DNA from: Rhodanobacter sp. Root480
Lineage (GTDB): Bacteria > Pseudomonadota > Gammaproteobacteria > Xanthomonadales > Rhodanobacteraceae
Direction: 5' to 3'
Assembly: GCF_001426645.1 (NCBI RefSeq)
Contig: NZ_LMEX01000004.1
Span: forward strand, 62,492-126,491
DNA: 64,000 nt
Shown here: piece by piece, positions 18,345 to 28,584 of the stretch
Layout of the letters: every line of letters begins with the position of its first letter
Position numbering within the stretch: the stretch's first letter is position 1
Position numbers and translations under genes: made by a program
The notes under the pieces: model-generated
Told to the model about the DNA's origin: nothing
Databases searched by the model: none
The model's input: only the letters and a program-made list of their open reading frames with translations

Positions 18345-18382
18345 AGGGGGAATGGGGAAAAGGGAATAGGGAACGGGAAAAG
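18345..18382. repeat. GGGAAT-type purine-rich intergenic repeat
   Basis: A run of imperfect GGGAA[TC]/GGGAAA units between ffh and rpsP (on the plus strand: gggggaatggggaaaaggg followed by aatagggaacgggaaaag). The same short motif recurs at 23113, 24835, 26577 and 27165, always between genes. No coding capacity. Confidence 0.6.
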
Positions 18383-18398
18383 CCCCTTCCCTGCGTCA

Positions 18399-19778
18399 TC
18401 AGCGCATCGGCGGCAAACCGCCCATCCCGCCCATGCCCTTCATCGCGCCGCGCATCTGCCGCATCAGGCCCTTGCTGCCGCCCTTGGACAGCTTGGACAT
18501 CATCTTTTCCATCTGCATGTACTGCTTCAGCAGGCGGTTGACGTCAGCCGGCTGGGTGCCGGAGCCGCGCGCCACACGGGCGCGGCGCGAGCCATTCAGC
18601 AGATCGGGATGGCGACGCTCCTTCTTGGTCATCGAGCAGATGATGGCGATCATGCGGTTCATCTCGCCGTCGTTGACCTTGGATTTCACGCTGTCCGGCA
18701 GGTTGCCCATGCCCGGCAGCTTGTCCATCAGGCCGGCCAGGCCGCCCATGTTGCCCATCTGCTCCAGCTGATCCTTCATGTCGTTGAGGTCGAAGCGCTT
18801 GCCCTTCATCACCTTCTGGGCCAGCTTCTGCGCCTTGTCCTGATCGACCTTGCGCTCGACCTCCTCCACCAGCGACAACACATCGCCCATGCCCAGGATG
18901 CGCTGGGCCAGGCGGTCGGGGTGGAACGGTTCCAGCGCGTCGGTCTTCTCGCCCGCGCCAAGGAACTTGATCGGCCGGCCGGTGACATAACGCACCGACA
19001 AAGCCGCACCGCCGCGGGCATCGCCGTCGGTCTTGGTGAGGATCACGCCGGTCAGCGGCAAGGCATCGCTGAACGCCTTGGCGGTGTTGGCCGCGTCCTG
19101 GCCGGTCATGGAATCGACCACGAACAGGGTTTCGACCGGGGTGATCGCGGCGTGCAGCGCCTTGATCTCGGCCATCATCGCCTCGTCCACGTGCAGGCGG
19201 CCGGCGGTGTCGACGATCAGCACGTCCACCACCTCGCGCCGAGCCGCAGCGACCGCCGCCTTGGCGATGGCGACCGGGTCCTGGCCTGCGTCGGAGGGGA
19301 AGAAGCTCACCCCGACCTGACCGGCCAGGGTGCGCAACTGCTCGATGGCGGCGGGACGGTAGACGTCGCAGCTGACCACCATCACCTTTTTCTTCTTGCG
19401 CTCGGTCAGCAGCCGCGCCAGCTTGGCCACCGTGGTGGTCTTGCCCGCGCCCTGCAGGCCGGCCAGCAACACCACGGCGGGTGGCTGCTGGGCAAGGTTC
19501 AGCTCCGTGTTGGCGCTGCCCATCACCGTGGTCAGCTCGTCGCTGACCACCTTGATCAGCGCCTGGCCGGGCGACAGGCTCTTCATCACGTCCTGGCCCA
19601 CCGCGCGCACCTTGATCCGCTGGATCAGGGCCTGCACCACGGGCAACGCCACATCTGCTTCCAGCAGGGCGATGCGTACCTCGCGCAGCGATTCGCGGAT
19701 GTTTTCCTCGGTCAGCCGGCCACGGCCGCGCAGACGGTTGACGGTGGTGGAAAGGCGTTGGCTGAGCGATTCGAACAT
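18399..19778 (-). CDS. ffh: Signal recognition particle protein Ffh
   Basis: GTPase that with 4.5S RNA delivers nascent membrane proteins to FtsY and SecYEG. Domains: N-helical bundle, G domain with LAGLQGAGKTTT (G1), VVSCDVYRPAA, VDTAGR (G3) and ILTKTDGDARGG (G4), then the methionine-rich M domain with MGNMGG, GSRRARVARGSG and a KGGSKG...MRQMRGAMKGMGGMGGLPP tail. 459 residues from ATG 19778. Divergent from the ypjD-like gene, as in many gammaproteobacteria. Confidence 0.97.
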   Translation of the reverse strand: MFESLSQRLSTTVNRLRGRGRLTEENIRESLREVRIALLEADVALPVVQALIQRIKVRAVGQDVMKSLSPGQALIKVVSDELTTVMGSANTELNLAQQPPAVVLLAGLQGAGKTTTVAKLARLLTERKKKKVMVVSCDVYRPAAIEQLRTLAGQVGVSFFPSDAGQDPVAIAKAAVAAARREVVDVLIVDTAGRLHVDEAMMAEIKALHAAITPVETLFVVDSMTGQDAANTAKAFSDALPLTGVILTKTDGDARGGAALSVRYVTGRPIKFLGAGEKTDALEPFHPDRLAQRILGMGDVLSLVEEVERKVDQDKAQKLAQKVMKGKRFDLNDMKDQLEQMGNMGGLAGLMDKLPGMGNLPDSVKSKVNDGEMNRMIAIICSMTKKERRHPDLLNGSRRARVARGSGTQPADVNRLLKQYMQMEKMMSKLSKGGSKGLMRQMRGAMKGMGGMGGLPPMR

Positions 19779-19921
19779 GATGAGGGCACGAGCTGGGGCT
19801 AGCCCGCAAATATACCAGACACGTCCGCCGCTCCCGGCCCGACCTTGTCGATGCGCATGCCCGGAAGCATGCGCGGAGCCCCTGCTGCACTCGCCCATGC
19901 CGTGTGCGACACTTCACGGCT

Positions 19922-20719
19922 ATGTCCGTCCATATGCTCGCGCTGCTTGCTGTCGTGCTCTACCTCGCTGCAGCGGGCGGGTTGGCGCGCCCGTTGCTGA
20001 GCGGCGGACAGCCACTCAACCGGCTTGCCTTGTGCCTGGCGGGGGCGGCCGTGCTGCTGCACGCAGGCATCTTGCTGGGCATACACCGCGGCGCGCTGGA
20101 CCTGCATTTTTTCGCATCGCTCTCGCTGGTGGCCTGTGTCGTGGCCGCGCTGACGCTGCTGGTGAACCTGTCTCGCCCGGTGGCGGCGCTGGGCGTGGTG
20201 GTGTTTCCGCTGGCGGCGTCGTTCCTGTTCCTGGATGGTTTCGTGGCGGCGCCCACGGCGCCGCTGCAGATGGACTGGCCGATCAAGCTGCATGTGACGC
20301 TGGCCTTGCTGGCCTTCAGCGTGTTGTCGATCGCGGCCGTGCTGGCGATCCTGCTGGCGGTGCAGGAACGCGCGCTGCGCGCCCGGCATTTCGGCAACTG
20401 GCTGCGTGCACTGCCGCCGTTGACGCAAACCGAGGCCTTGATGTTCCGCTTGATCGCCGGCGGTTTCGCGCTGTTGACCGTGGCCCTGCTCAGCGGCGCG
20501 CTGTTCATCGAAAACATCCGCGCCCAGCATCTCGTCCATACGACAGTGCTGTCGGTGTTCGCCTGGCTGGTGTTCGGCACCCTGCTGCTGGGCCGCTGGC
20601 GCCAGGGCTGGCGCGGTACCCGCGCGGTCAATCTCACCCTGATCGGCATGACCGTGCTGGCGCTGGCGTTCTTCGGCAGCAAGGCGGTGCTGGAGCTGGT
20701 CCTGCACCGGAATATCTGA
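19922..20719 (+). CDS. YpjD/CcsA-like cytochrome c assembly family membrane protein
   Basis: An integral membrane protein of 265 residues with about eight hydrophobic helices and the short CcsA/CcmC-like core: [15 protein letters not shown] (conserved His), [17 protein letters not shown], and [27 protein letters not shown]. CcsA-type proteins handle haem during cytochrome c maturation; the YpjD branch has no firm function. ATG 19922 gives the natural hydrophobic start. Its location back to back with ffh is widely conserved. Its stop is one base before purU. Confidence 0.8.
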   Translation: MSVHMLALLAVVLYLAAAGGLARPLLSGGQPLNRLALCLAGAAVLLHAGILLGIHRGALDLHFFASLSLVACVVAALTLLVNLSRPVAALGVVVFPLAASFLFLDGFVAAPTAPLQMDWPIKLHVTLALLAFSVLSIAAVLAILLAVQERALRARHFGNWLRALPPLTQTEALMFRLIAGGFALLTVALLSGALFIENIRAQHLVHTTVLSVFAWLVFGTLLLGRWRQGWRGTRAVNLTLIGMTVLALAFFGSKAVLELVLHRNI

Positions 20720-20720
20720 C

Positions 20721-21584
20721 ATGGCGGCAGCGCAATTCGTGGTGACGTTGTCGTGCCCGGATCGCCCGGGCATCGTGGCGGCGGTATCCGGCCATCTCGC
20801 GGCGCAGGGCAACAACATCCTGGAAGCGCAGCAATTCGACGACACCGACACGGGTCGCTTTTTCATGCGCATCGTGTTCGAGGCGCTGGCCGCCGATGCC
20901 ACGCTGGCCGGGCTGCAGGCCGCCTTCACCCCGATCGCCGAGCGCTTCGACATGCAGTGGCAGCTGCGCGACCGCAGCGAACGGCGACGCGTGCTGTTGC
21001 TGGTGTCGAAGTTCGACCACTGCCTGGCCGACGTGTTGTACCGCTGGCGCACCGGCGAGCTGTCGATGGATATCGCCGGCATCGTCGCCAACCATCCGCG
21101 CGAGACGTATCGCCACCTCGACCTCGACGCCATCCCGTTCCACTACCTGCCCGCCGACCGCAACCACAAGGCCGCGCAGGAGGCGTTGCTGTGGCAGGTG
21201 ATCGAGCAGAGCCAGTGCGATCTGGTGGTGCTTGCCCGCTACATGCAGGTGCTGTCGGATGAGCTGACCACGAAGCTGGCCGGCCGCTGCATCAATATCC
21301 ACCACTCCTTCCTGCCCGGTTTCAAGGGCGCCCGGCCGTACCACCAGGCGCACCGGCGCGGGGTCAAGTTGATCGGCGCCACCACGCATTTCGTCACCGC
21401 CGAGCTGGACGAAGGCCCGATCATCGAGCAGGACATCGAGCGCGTCACCCATCGCGATACCGCCGAGGACATGATCCGCATCGGCCGCGATATCGAGCGC
21501 CGCGTGCTGGCGCGCACCCTGCGTCACTACCTCGACGACCGCATCCTGCTCAACGGCAGCAAGACGGTGGTGTTCACCTCTTAG
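20721..21584 (+). CDS. purU: Formyltetrahydrofolate deformylase
   Basis: Hydrolyses 10-formyl-THF to formate and THF, balancing one-carbon pools. An N-terminal ACT domain ([24 protein letters not shown]) is followed by a formyltransferase-fold domain with [20 protein letters not shown] (catalytic Asn-His) and the Asp of the [16 protein letters not shown] stretch. 287 residues is the normal length. It begins directly after the ypjD-like gene and is probably co-transcribed. Confidence 0.95.
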   Translation: MAAAQFVVTLSCPDRPGIVAAVSGHLAAQGNNILEAQQFDDTDTGRFFMRIVFEALAADATLAGLQAAFTPIAERFDMQWQLRDRSERRRVLLLVSKFDHCLADVLYRWRTGELSMDIAGIVANHPRETYRHLDLDAIPFHYLPADRNHKAAQEALLWQVIEQSQCDLVVLARYMQVLSDELTTKLAGRCINIHHSFLPGFKGARPYHQAHRRGVKLIGATTHFVTAELDEGPIIEQDIERVTHRDTAEDMIRIGRDIERRVLARTLRHYLDDRILLNGSKTVVFTS

Positions 21585-21642
21585 GAGCCTGCCGGGCGCG
21601 GCGCGGACGCGGCCCGGTCGGTCATCCCGCTGCACGCACCGG

Positions 21643-21688
21643 TTGCGCGCGGTTTGTGCATCGCACTATATTGCAGGCTATCGCACTA
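21643..21688 (+). promoter_or_regulatory. Candidate promoter and direct-repeat operator of gdhA
   Basis: TTGCGC (21643-21648) and TATATT (21667-21672) are 18 bases apart and could be -35/-10 elements. Overlapping them, ATCGCACTA occurs twice (21660-21668 and 21680-21688) exactly 20 bases apart, so both copies face the same side of the helix, as expected for a protein-binding direct repeat. About 65 bases separate the second repeat from the gdhA start. No regulator is identified. Confidence 0.4.
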
Positions 21689-21752
21689 ACGCATTAATAC
21701 ATTGCGGCTCGGCGATGCCTGCCTTCCGACACTTCTTCCCGGGGAATCCTTG

Positions 21753-23105
21753 ATGTCCTTCATCCATGAGACGCTGACGCGCCTGCGCAAGAGCAGTCCG
21801 GCGCAAACCGAGTTTTACCAGGCTGCCGGCGAAATTCTGGAATGTCTGCAGCCGCTGCTGGACGCCGAGCCGCGCTACCGCCAGCACAACATCATCGAGC
21901 GCATCGTGGAGCCGGAGCGGCAGATCTTCTTCCGGGTTTGCTGGACCGACGACGCCGGCAAGGTGCAGGTCAACAAGGGCTATCGCGTGCAATTCAGCTC
22001 GGCACTGGGCCCGTACAAGGGCGGCCTGCGTTTCCACCCGTCGGTCAACGCCAGCATCATCAAGTTCCTGGGCTTCGAGCAGATCTTCAAGAACGCCCTT
22101 ACCGGCTTGTCCATCGGCGGCGCCAAGGGCGGTTCGGATTTCGACCCCAAGGGCAAATCCGACGCCGAGGTGATGCGCTTCTGCCAGTCCTTCATGAACG
22201 AGCTGTACCGCCACATCGGCCCGACCACCGACGTACCCGCCGGCGACATCGGCGTGGGCACGCGCGAAATCGGCTATCTCTATGGCCAGTACAAGCGCCT
22301 CACCGGCCACTACGAGGGCGTGCTGACCGGCAAGGGACTGAACTGGGGCGGCTCGCTGGGGCGCAAGGAAGCCACCGGCTACGGCACGGTCTATTTCGCG
22401 CAGCACATGCTGCAGGCGCGCGGTGAGGATTTCGAGGGCAAGGTGTGCCTGGTGTCCGGCGCCGGCAACGTGGCGATCTACACCATCGAGAAGCTGTACC
22501 AGTTGGGTGCGCGGCCGATCACCTGCTCCGATTCGCTGGGCACGATCCACCACCCGGCCGGCATCAACCTGGAAACGCTGAAGCTGCTGAAGGAGGTCAA
22601 GCGCGCCTCGTTGAGCGAGTACACGGCACACCACCCCGACGCCACCTATATCCCGCGCGGCGATTACCCCGACGACGGCCATGCCGTATGGCGGATCAAG
22701 GCGGATGCCGCGTTCCCCTCGGCCACGCAGAACGAGGTCACCGCCGCCGATGCCAGGGCGCTGCTGGCCAACGGCGTCACCTGCATCGCCGAAGGCGCCA
22801 ACATGGGCTCCACCGCCGACGCCATCGACGTGCTGCTGGCAAGCAAGATCGCCTACGGCCCGGGCAAGGCGGCCAATGCGGGCGGTGTCGCCACCAGCCA
22901 GCTGGAAATGGCGCAGAACAGCGGCATGCAGCAATGGACCATGGAACGGGTCGACGGCAAGCTGCATGAGATCATGTCAGGCATCTACCAGAGCTGCACC
23001 GCCGCCGCCGAGGAATTCGGCCAGCCGCACAATCTGGTGCTGGGCGCCAACATCGCCGGCTTCCGCAAGGTCGCCGACGCGATGATCGATCAAGGCGTGT
23101 ATTGA
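21753..23105 (+). CDS. gdhA: NADP-type glutamate dehydrogenase
   Basis: Interconverts 2-oxoglutarate plus ammonia and glutamate. The 450-residue sequence has the hexameric GDH features: GPYKGGLRFHPSVN, KNALTGLSIGGAKGGSDFDPKGKSD (catalytic Lys), the TDVPAGDIGVGTREIGYLYGQYKR segment and the Rossmann SGAGNVAIYTIEKL. These match the NADPH-dependent assimilatory class. ATG 21753 starts MSFIHETLTRL; a further upstream frame from 21702 is not homologous. A 7-bp tandem repeat and a REP element follow. Confidence 0.95.
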   Translation: MSFIHETLTRLRKSSPAQTEFYQAAGEILECLQPLLDAEPRYRQHNIIERIVEPERQIFFRVCWTDDAGKVQVNKGYRVQFSSALGPYKGGLRFHPSVNASIIKFLGFEQIFKNALTGLSIGGAKGGSDFDPKGKSDAEVMRFCQSFMNELYRHIGPTTDVPAGDIGVGTREIGYLYGQYKRLTGHYEGVLTGKGLNWGGSLGRKEATGYGTVYFAQHMLQARGEDFEGKVCLVSGAGNVAIYTIEKLYQLGARPITCSDSLGTIHHPAGINLETLKLLKEVKRASLSEYTAHHPDATYIPRGDYPDDGHAVWRIKADAAFPSATQNEVTAADARALLANGVTCIAEGANMGSTADAIDVLLASKIAYGPGKAANAGGVATSQLEMAQNSGMQQWTMERVDGKLHEIMSGIYQSCTAAAEEFGQPHNLVLGANIAGFRKVADAMIDQGVY

Positions 23106-23112
23106 AGAAGCC

Positions 23113-23147
23113 GGGATTAGGGATTAGGGATTAGGGATTAGGGATTC
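23113..23147 (+). repeat. Tandem GGGATTA heptamer, about five copies
   Basis: Four exact copies of GGGATTA (23113-23140) plus a GGGATTC variant follow gdhA. It is a short tandem repeat of the same GGGA-rich family seen elsewhere in this window. Copy number could vary between strains. Confidence 0.85.
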
Positions 23148-23175
23148 GACAAAGCATCGTGCGCCAGCGCGATGT

Positions 23176-23250
23176 CTGTGGGAGCGGCTTCAGCCGCGAT
23201 GCTTCTGCTCTGGATTGGTGGAGAGCATCGCGACTGAAGTCGCTCCTACA
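23176..23250. repeat. REP/BIME-like palindrome, copy 2
   Basis: Left arm (23176-23202) has the GCGGCT-TC-AGCCGC version, right arm (23225-23250) the GCGACT-type version, so the two arms are paired but not identical. GTGG head on the left, GTAG head (reverse strand) on the right. It lies between the convergent gdhA and radA ends and could fold at the 3' end of both transcripts. Confidence 0.85.
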
Positions 23251-23256
23251 CAAGCT

Positions 23257-24645
<1,389 letters not shown>

Positions 24646-24773
24646 GCGGAATCCAGCGGTGTAGTGAGGCGTTGAAGCTTAGACGGCAGTCATCGCAGAC
24701 GGCGAGACACCATGACGGGGATGCTTGTAGGTTTTCGCCGCGCGTGGTTGGCGCTGGCGCTTCGAAAGGTGTG

Positions 24774-24832
24774 GCACCCCCTCACCCCAACCCTCTCCCC
24801 GCGCTGCACCCGGGGAAGAGGGAGCGAAGCAG
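24774..24832. repeat. CTCTCCCC palindrome family, copy A
   Basis: CCCTCTCCCC (24791-24800) faces CGGGGAAGAGGG (about 24811-24822) across a short loop, after a CACCCCAACC lead. Related palindromes occur at 44241-44366 and 45166-45264. It lies in the radA-dnaB gap, which also holds GAATCCCGAATCCC copies of the GGGAAT family (24835-24906). Confidence 0.6.
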
Positions 24833-24909
24833 CCCTTCCGAATCCCGAATCCCGGCTTTCAACAGACGAATGTCTGGTCATCCCGAATCCCGAATCACCC
24901 ATCCCGGCC

Positions 24910-26304
24910 CTAATCAAAACTCCCCACGAACGAATCCGCCGCGTAATTTTCGAACTTCGTGTAGTGACCCAGGAAGGTCAGCTTGCAGGTGTCGGTGGGG
25001 CCGTTGCGTTGTTTGCCGATGATGATCTCGGCCATGCCTTTGTCTGGCGATTCCTTGTTGTAGTAGTCATCGCGGTAGATGAACATGATCACGTCGGCGT
25101 CCTGCTCGATGGCGCCGGATTCGCGCAGGTCGGACATCATCGGGCGCTTGTCGGCGCGCTGCTCCAGCGAGCGGTTCAGCTGCGACAGGGCGATCACCGG
25201 CACGTTCAGCTCCTTGGCCAGACCCTTCAGCGAGCGCGAGATTTCGGAGATCTCGGTGGCGCGGTTTTCCTTGTTGCCGGGCACCTGCATCAACTGCAGG
25301 TAATCGATCACGATCAGGCCCAAGCCGCCATGCTCGCGGTGCAGGCGGCGCGCGCGCGAACGCAGCTCCACCGGTGACAGGCTGGGCGTGTCGTCGATGA
25401 AGATCTTCGCCTCGGACAGGATCGCGATAGCGTTGGAAACCCGCGGCCAGTCCTCCTCTTCCAGATCGCCGTTGCGCAGGTGCTGCTGGTGGATGCGGCC
25501 GATCGAGGAGATCAGGCGAAACGCCAGCTGCGAAGCGGACATTTCCATCGAGAACACCACCACCGCCTTCTTGCTGCGCAGCGCGGCGGTCTCGGCGATG
25601 TTCAGCGCAAACGCGGTCTTGCCCATCGACGGGCGCGCGGCCACGATGATCAGGTCCGAGGGCTGCAGGCCCGACGTGAGGTTGTCCAGATCGGTGAAGC
25701 CGGTGGTGATGCCGGTCAGCTGGCCGCGGTTCTCGTAGCGCTCGGTGAGCAGGCGGAAGGCGTCCTTCACCGCCTCGCGCATGGAGACGGAATCCTTCTT
25801 GCCGCGCGCACCGGATTCGGCGATGTGGAACACGCGCTGTTCGGCGCTTTCCAGTACCTCCTGCACGCTCTTGCCCTCGGGCCGGTAGCCGTCCTCGGTG
25901 ATCGAGGTGCCCGCGTCGATCAGCTGCCGCATCACCGACTTCTCGCGCACGATCTCGGCGTAGGCAGCGATGTTGGCGGCGCTGGGCGTGCTGTTGGCCA
26001 GTTCGATCAGGTAACTGGCGCCGCCGACCATCTCGGCCAGCCCGTTGCTCTCGAACCAGTCGCCCAGGGTCACCGCATCGCAGGGCATGCCCTTGTTCGC
26101 CAATTCGTTGATGGCGCGCCAGATCAGGCGATGATCCTTGCGGTAGAAATCCATTTCCGCCAGCCGGTCGGCCACCTTATCCAGCGCATCGGGCGCCAGC
26201 ATCAGCCCGCCCAGCACCGCCTGTTCGGCGTCGATGGAATGCGGCGGCACGCGCAGCGCCTCGACGGCGGTGGAAGGCGATTTGCGCTCGGGAACGAAGG
26301 ACAT
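24910..26304 (-). CDS. dnaB: Replicative DNA helicase DnaB
   Basis: Hexameric 5'-3' helicase that unwinds the fork ahead of DNA polymerase III. The N-terminal domain (VPPHSIDAEQAVLGGLMLAPD) and the RecA-like core with ARPSMGKTAFALN (Walker A), GLGLIVIDYLQLM (Walker B) and LSQLNRSLEQRADKRPMMSDLRESGAIEQDAD (arginine finger region) are complete. 464 residues is typical; no intein is present. It is downstream of rpsF-rpsR-rplI, a conserved order, but separated by 345 bases containing a terminator and DnaA-box-like sites. Confidence 0.97.
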   Translation of the reverse strand: MSFVPERKSPSTAVEALRVPPHSIDAEQAVLGGLMLAPDALDKVADRLAEMDFYRKDHRLIWRAINELANKGMPCDAVTLGDWFESNGLAEMVGGASYLIELANSTPSAANIAAYAEIVREKSVMRQLIDAGTSITEDGYRPEGKSVQEVLESAEQRVFHIAESGARGKKDSVSMREAVKDAFRLLTERYENRGQLTGITTGFTDLDNLTSGLQPSDLIIVAARPSMGKTAFALNIAETAALRSKKAVVVFSMEMSASQLAFRLISSIGRIHQQHLRNGDLEEEDWPRVSNAIAILSEAKIFIDDTPSLSPVELRSRARRLHREHGGLGLIVIDYLQLMQVPGNKENRATEISEISRSLKGLAKELNVPVIALSQLNRSLEQRADKRPMMSDLRESGAIEQDADVIMFIYRDDYYNKESPDKGMAEIIIGKQRNGPTDTCKLTFLGHYTKFENYAADSFVGSFD

Positions 26305-26415
26305 CGATTTACCTCGGAAAATACCCCACGACCGGTGCGCAACGCGCCGACACCTCGCGGATGGACATACCTACCATCATGCGCGGCGACGTCTCAGCCG
26401 TCGAGACAACAACTC

Positions 26416-26445
26416 TGTGGAAAACCTGTGGGTTGTTGTGGATAA
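26416..26445 (-). promoter_or_regulatory. DnaA-box-like cluster upstream of dnaB
   Basis: Read on the minus strand there are TTATCCACA (26437-26445, perfect consensus), a weaker CAACCCACA (26427-26435), and TTTTCCACA (26416-26424, a common variant) within 30 bases. They lie about 110-140 bases upstream of the dnaB start. DnaA could regulate dnaB transcription here. The gene context (no dnaA, gidA or rpmH) argues against this being the chromosomal origin. Confidence 0.55.
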
Positions 26446-26599
26446 GAGCGGGAGGATGGTGGTCCGGTTTCCGCGGGCAGGTTGAACGCAGCGTGCGGCG
26501 AAAGCCGAGGCATACCCTTCGACTCCGCCGCTGCGCGGCTACGCTCAGGGAGAACGGTGGGGTTTCGCGGCACTTTGCGATTCCCTATTCCCCATTCCC

Positions 26600-26632
26600 A
26601 AAAAAAACAGGCGCCTTGCGGCGCCCGTTTTT
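26600..26632 (-). terminator. Rho-independent terminator after rplI
   Basis: Self-complementary GGCGCC (26610-26615) pairs with GGCGCC (26620-26625) around TTGC, with an A-run at 26600-26607 that gives a U-tail to minus-strand transcripts. It separates rplI from dnaB. Confidence 0.8.
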
Positions 26633-26649
26633 CTTCACAGCAACAACGC

Positions 26650-27099
26650 TTACTTGTCGCTGACGACAATCACCTTGACGGTGGTCTGCACGTCGGCGTG
26701 CAGGCTGATCACCACGTCGTACTCGCCGGTGTTGCGAAGCGGGCCTTCGCCCAGAATCACTTCACCCTTGTGGACGTCGTTGCCGGCGGCGGTCAGCGCC
26801 GCGGCGATATCGCGCGGGCCGACCGAGCCGAACAGCTTGCCTTCGGCGCTGGCGTGGGCGCCGATCGTGACCGAGGCCTCGGCCAGCTTCGCCTTGCGCG
26901 CTTCGGCTTCGCTCAACATGGTGTTGGCCTTGGCCTCGTACTCGGCACGACGCTGCTCGAACGCTTCCAGGTTGGCGGCGTTGACGCGTACGGCCTTGCC
27001 CTGCGGCAGGAGGAAGTTGCGGCCATAGCCCGGCTTCACGGTGACCTTGTCGCCAAGGTTGCCGAGATTGCGGACTTTCTGCAGAAGAATGAGTTCCAT
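26650..27099 (-). CDS. rplI: 50S ribosomal protein L9
   Basis: Two-domain L9 of 149 residues: [37 protein letters not shown] (N-domain binding 23S rRNA), a long connecting helix rich in Ala/Glu/Lys, and the C-domain with [16 protein letters not shown]. It follows rpsR after a 154-base gap that contains an inverted pair of GGGAAT repeats. Confidence 0.97.
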   Translation of the reverse strand: MELILLQKVRNLGNLGDKVTVKPGYGRNFLLPQGKAVRVNAANLEAFEQRRAEYEAKANTMLSEAEARKAKLAEASVTIGAHASAEGKLFGSVGPRDIAAALTAAGNDVHKGEVILGEGPLRNTGEYDVVISLHADVQTTVKVIVVSDK

Positions 27100-27164
27100 G
27101 GGAATTCCTGTTCGTTAGCACCGGTGTGGCCCGGCGCAGCCAGAGGACGGGTGTCCGAATTTCG

Positions 27165-27243
27165 GGAATGGGGAATGGAGAATAGGGAATGGGAAAAGCG
27201 GCGCTACGGAGCAACCGATTCCCTATTCCCGATTCCCTATTCC
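27165..27243. repeat. Inverted pair of GGGAAT-family repeats between rpsR and rplI
   Basis: GGGAATGGGGAATGGAGAAT on the left faces GATTCCCTATTCCCGATTCC on the right, so the two clusters are complementary and could pair across about 30 bases within the rpsR-rplI transcript. Same repeat family as 18345, 23113 and 26577. Confidence 0.7.
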
Positions 27244-27253
27244 CCCGACGTCA

Positions 27254-27484
27254 TCAGACGTCGTGGTTGTCGGTGTACGGCAGCAGCGACAGGAAGCGGG
27301 CGCGCTTGATCGCGGTGGCCAGCTGGCGCTGGTAGCGCGCCTTGGTGCCGGTGATGCGGCTGGGAACGATCTTGCCGTTCTCGGTGACGTACTGACGCAG
27401 GGTGTTGAGATCCTTGTAGTCGATCTCCTTCACGTCTTCGGCAGTGAAGCGGCAGAACTTGCGGCGGCGGAAAAACTTGGACAT
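27254..27484 (-). CDS. rpsR: 30S ribosomal protein S18
   Basis: 76-residue S18 with [67 protein letters not shown]. It partners S6 on the 30S platform and lies 14 bases after rpsF, so the two are co-expressed. Confidence 0.97.
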   Translation of the reverse strand: MSKFFRRRKFCRFTAEDVKEIDYKDLNTLRQYVTENGKIVPSRITGTKARYQRQLATAIKRARFLSLLPYTDNHDV

Positions 27485-27498
27485 GGTCTGGGTTCCTA

Positions 27499-27924
27499 TC
27501 AGTCGTCGCTGTCGCGATGGTTGTCGTCGCGGTCACGGCCGCGGCCTTCGCCCTCACCCTCGTCGTCACGGCGACGGGTGGTCTTGGCGTCGTCCTTTTC
27601 CTTCGACTTCAGGATGAAGGACGGCTCGGTATCGGCTTCGTCGCGACGCACCACCAGGTGGCGCAGCACGGCATCGTTGAAGCGGAAACCCGACTCCAGT
27701 TCGTTCAGCGCGTTCTGGCCAACTTCGATGTTGAGCAGCACGTAGTGCGCCTTGGCCAGGTTCACGATGGGATAGGCCAGCTGACGGCGGCCCCAGTCCT
27801 CGAGACGATGGATCTTGCCGCCGTCCGCTTCGATCAGCGACTTGTAGCGCTCGATCATCGCCGGAACCTGTTCGCTCTGGTCAGGGTGGACCAGAAACAC
27901 GATCTCGTAATGACGCAGGGTCAT
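27499..27924 (-). CDS. rpsF: 30S ribosomal protein S6
   Basis: S6 with [23 protein letters not shown], the [15 protein letters not shown] signature and a charged C-terminal tail ([20 protein letters not shown]...) of alternating Asp/Glu/Arg. In E. coli the S6 tail receives extra glutamates by RimK; here the tail is encoded as mixed-charge residues. ATG 27924 has a GGAGT ribosome site in front. A hairpin lies in the leader. Confidence 0.96.
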   Translation of the reverse strand: MTLRHYEIVFLVHPDQSEQVPAMIERYKSLIEADGGKIHRLEDWGRRQLAYPIVNLAKAHYVLLNIEVGQNALNELESGFRFNDAVLRHLVVRRDEADTEPSFILKSKEKDDAKTTRRRDDEGEGEGRGRDRDDNHRDSDD

Positions 27925-27965
27925 TGTGGGTTGACTCCTTGTGGATGCGGCCGGATGGCCTCGCA

Positions 27966-27988
27966 GCCTCCCGCCGTGGCGGTGAGGC
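27966..27988 (-). promoter_or_regulatory. Leader hairpin upstream of rpsF (possible S6:S18 autoregulatory site)
   Basis: GCCTC/GAGGC closes an inner CCGC/GCGG stem, about 42 bases upstream of the rpsF start. The S6:S18 complex represses its own operon in several bacteria by binding a leader hairpin that carries a CCG element. The position and CCG content fit, but I cannot confirm the exact published consensus by eye. Confidence 0.35.
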
Positions 27989-28112
27989 AAGTGTGCTGCC
28001 CGCCAGAAAGGGCGCGGACAGAAGCGGGATTGTAAGCCGGCGCAGCGGCAACCCGCAAGTCATTGAAGCGCAAGTCGTTGGGAACGAGGCGCGCGCTGCG
28101 CCCGCGGCCGGC

Positions 28113-28439
28113 TCAGCTGACCGTGAAGCTCTCGCCGCAACCGCAGGCGCCGGTGGCGTTGGGGTTGTGGAACACGAAGCTGGCGTTCAGGCCCTGGCGC
28201 TGGAAATCGATCACCACGCCCTCGACCAGCGCCACGCTGCTGTCGTTGATGATCAGCGGCAAGCCGTCCACCTCGACCCTCTGGTCGCCGTCACCGACGG
28301 TATCGGCCAGGTCCACCACATAGGCGAAGCCGGAGCAGCCGGTGCGTTTGACCCCGAAGCGCACGCCGGCAGCGGCGGGCGTACTGGCCAGGAAATGGCG
28401 CATGCGTTCGTTGGCGGCGGGGGTGATGGTGATGCTCAT
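28113..28439 (-). CDS. A-type iron-sulfur carrier (IscA/SufA/ErpA family)
   Basis: 108-residue HesB-fold protein that receives and delivers Fe-S clusters. The three ligand cysteines are present: [13 protein letters not shown] and the C-terminal GACGCGESF (CxC). The order [30 protein letters not shown] fits IscA/SufA. No other isc or suf genes are nearby, so the exact paralogue cannot be settled; stand-alone A-type genes in this group are often erpA-like. Confidence 0.88.
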   Translation of the reverse strand: MSITITPAANERMRHFLASTPAAAGVRFGVKRTGCSGFAYVVDLADTVGDGDQRVEVDGLPLIINDSSVALVEGVVIDFQRQGLNASFVFHNPNATGACGCGESFTVS

Positions 28440-28584
28440 GGTGCGACAAGACCTCGGACTGGCGCCCGGACATTCGCGGCCCGGGCAATGCCTACATTAT
28501 CATGGTGGTTTGGCGCGCGCCGGCCGGCGCCGCCGCTTTCCACCCTTGCACCCAGATGCGGTGCCCGCCCAGGAGTTTCAATCG

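Larger units (their letters stand above)
26305..26649. other. rplI-dnaB intergenic region
   Basis: A 345-base non-coding gap. From the rplI side it holds the rplI terminator (26600-26632), a GGGAAT-family repeat (26577-26600), a TTCGACTCCGCC...GCTACGCTCAGGG repeat-like stretch (about 26518-26560) and a cluster of DnaA-box-like sequences (26416-26445) upstream of dnaB. I see no gene. Confidence 0.6.

Noticed and set aside
23113-23147. CRISPR or telomere-like array
   Set aside because: Units are only 7 bases with no spacers, so it is a simple tandem repeat.
26416-26445. Chromosomal origin of replication
   Set aside because: DnaA-box-like sites are few and there is no AT-rich unwinding region or dnaA, gidA, rpmH context. 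A regulatory role at dnaB is more likely.
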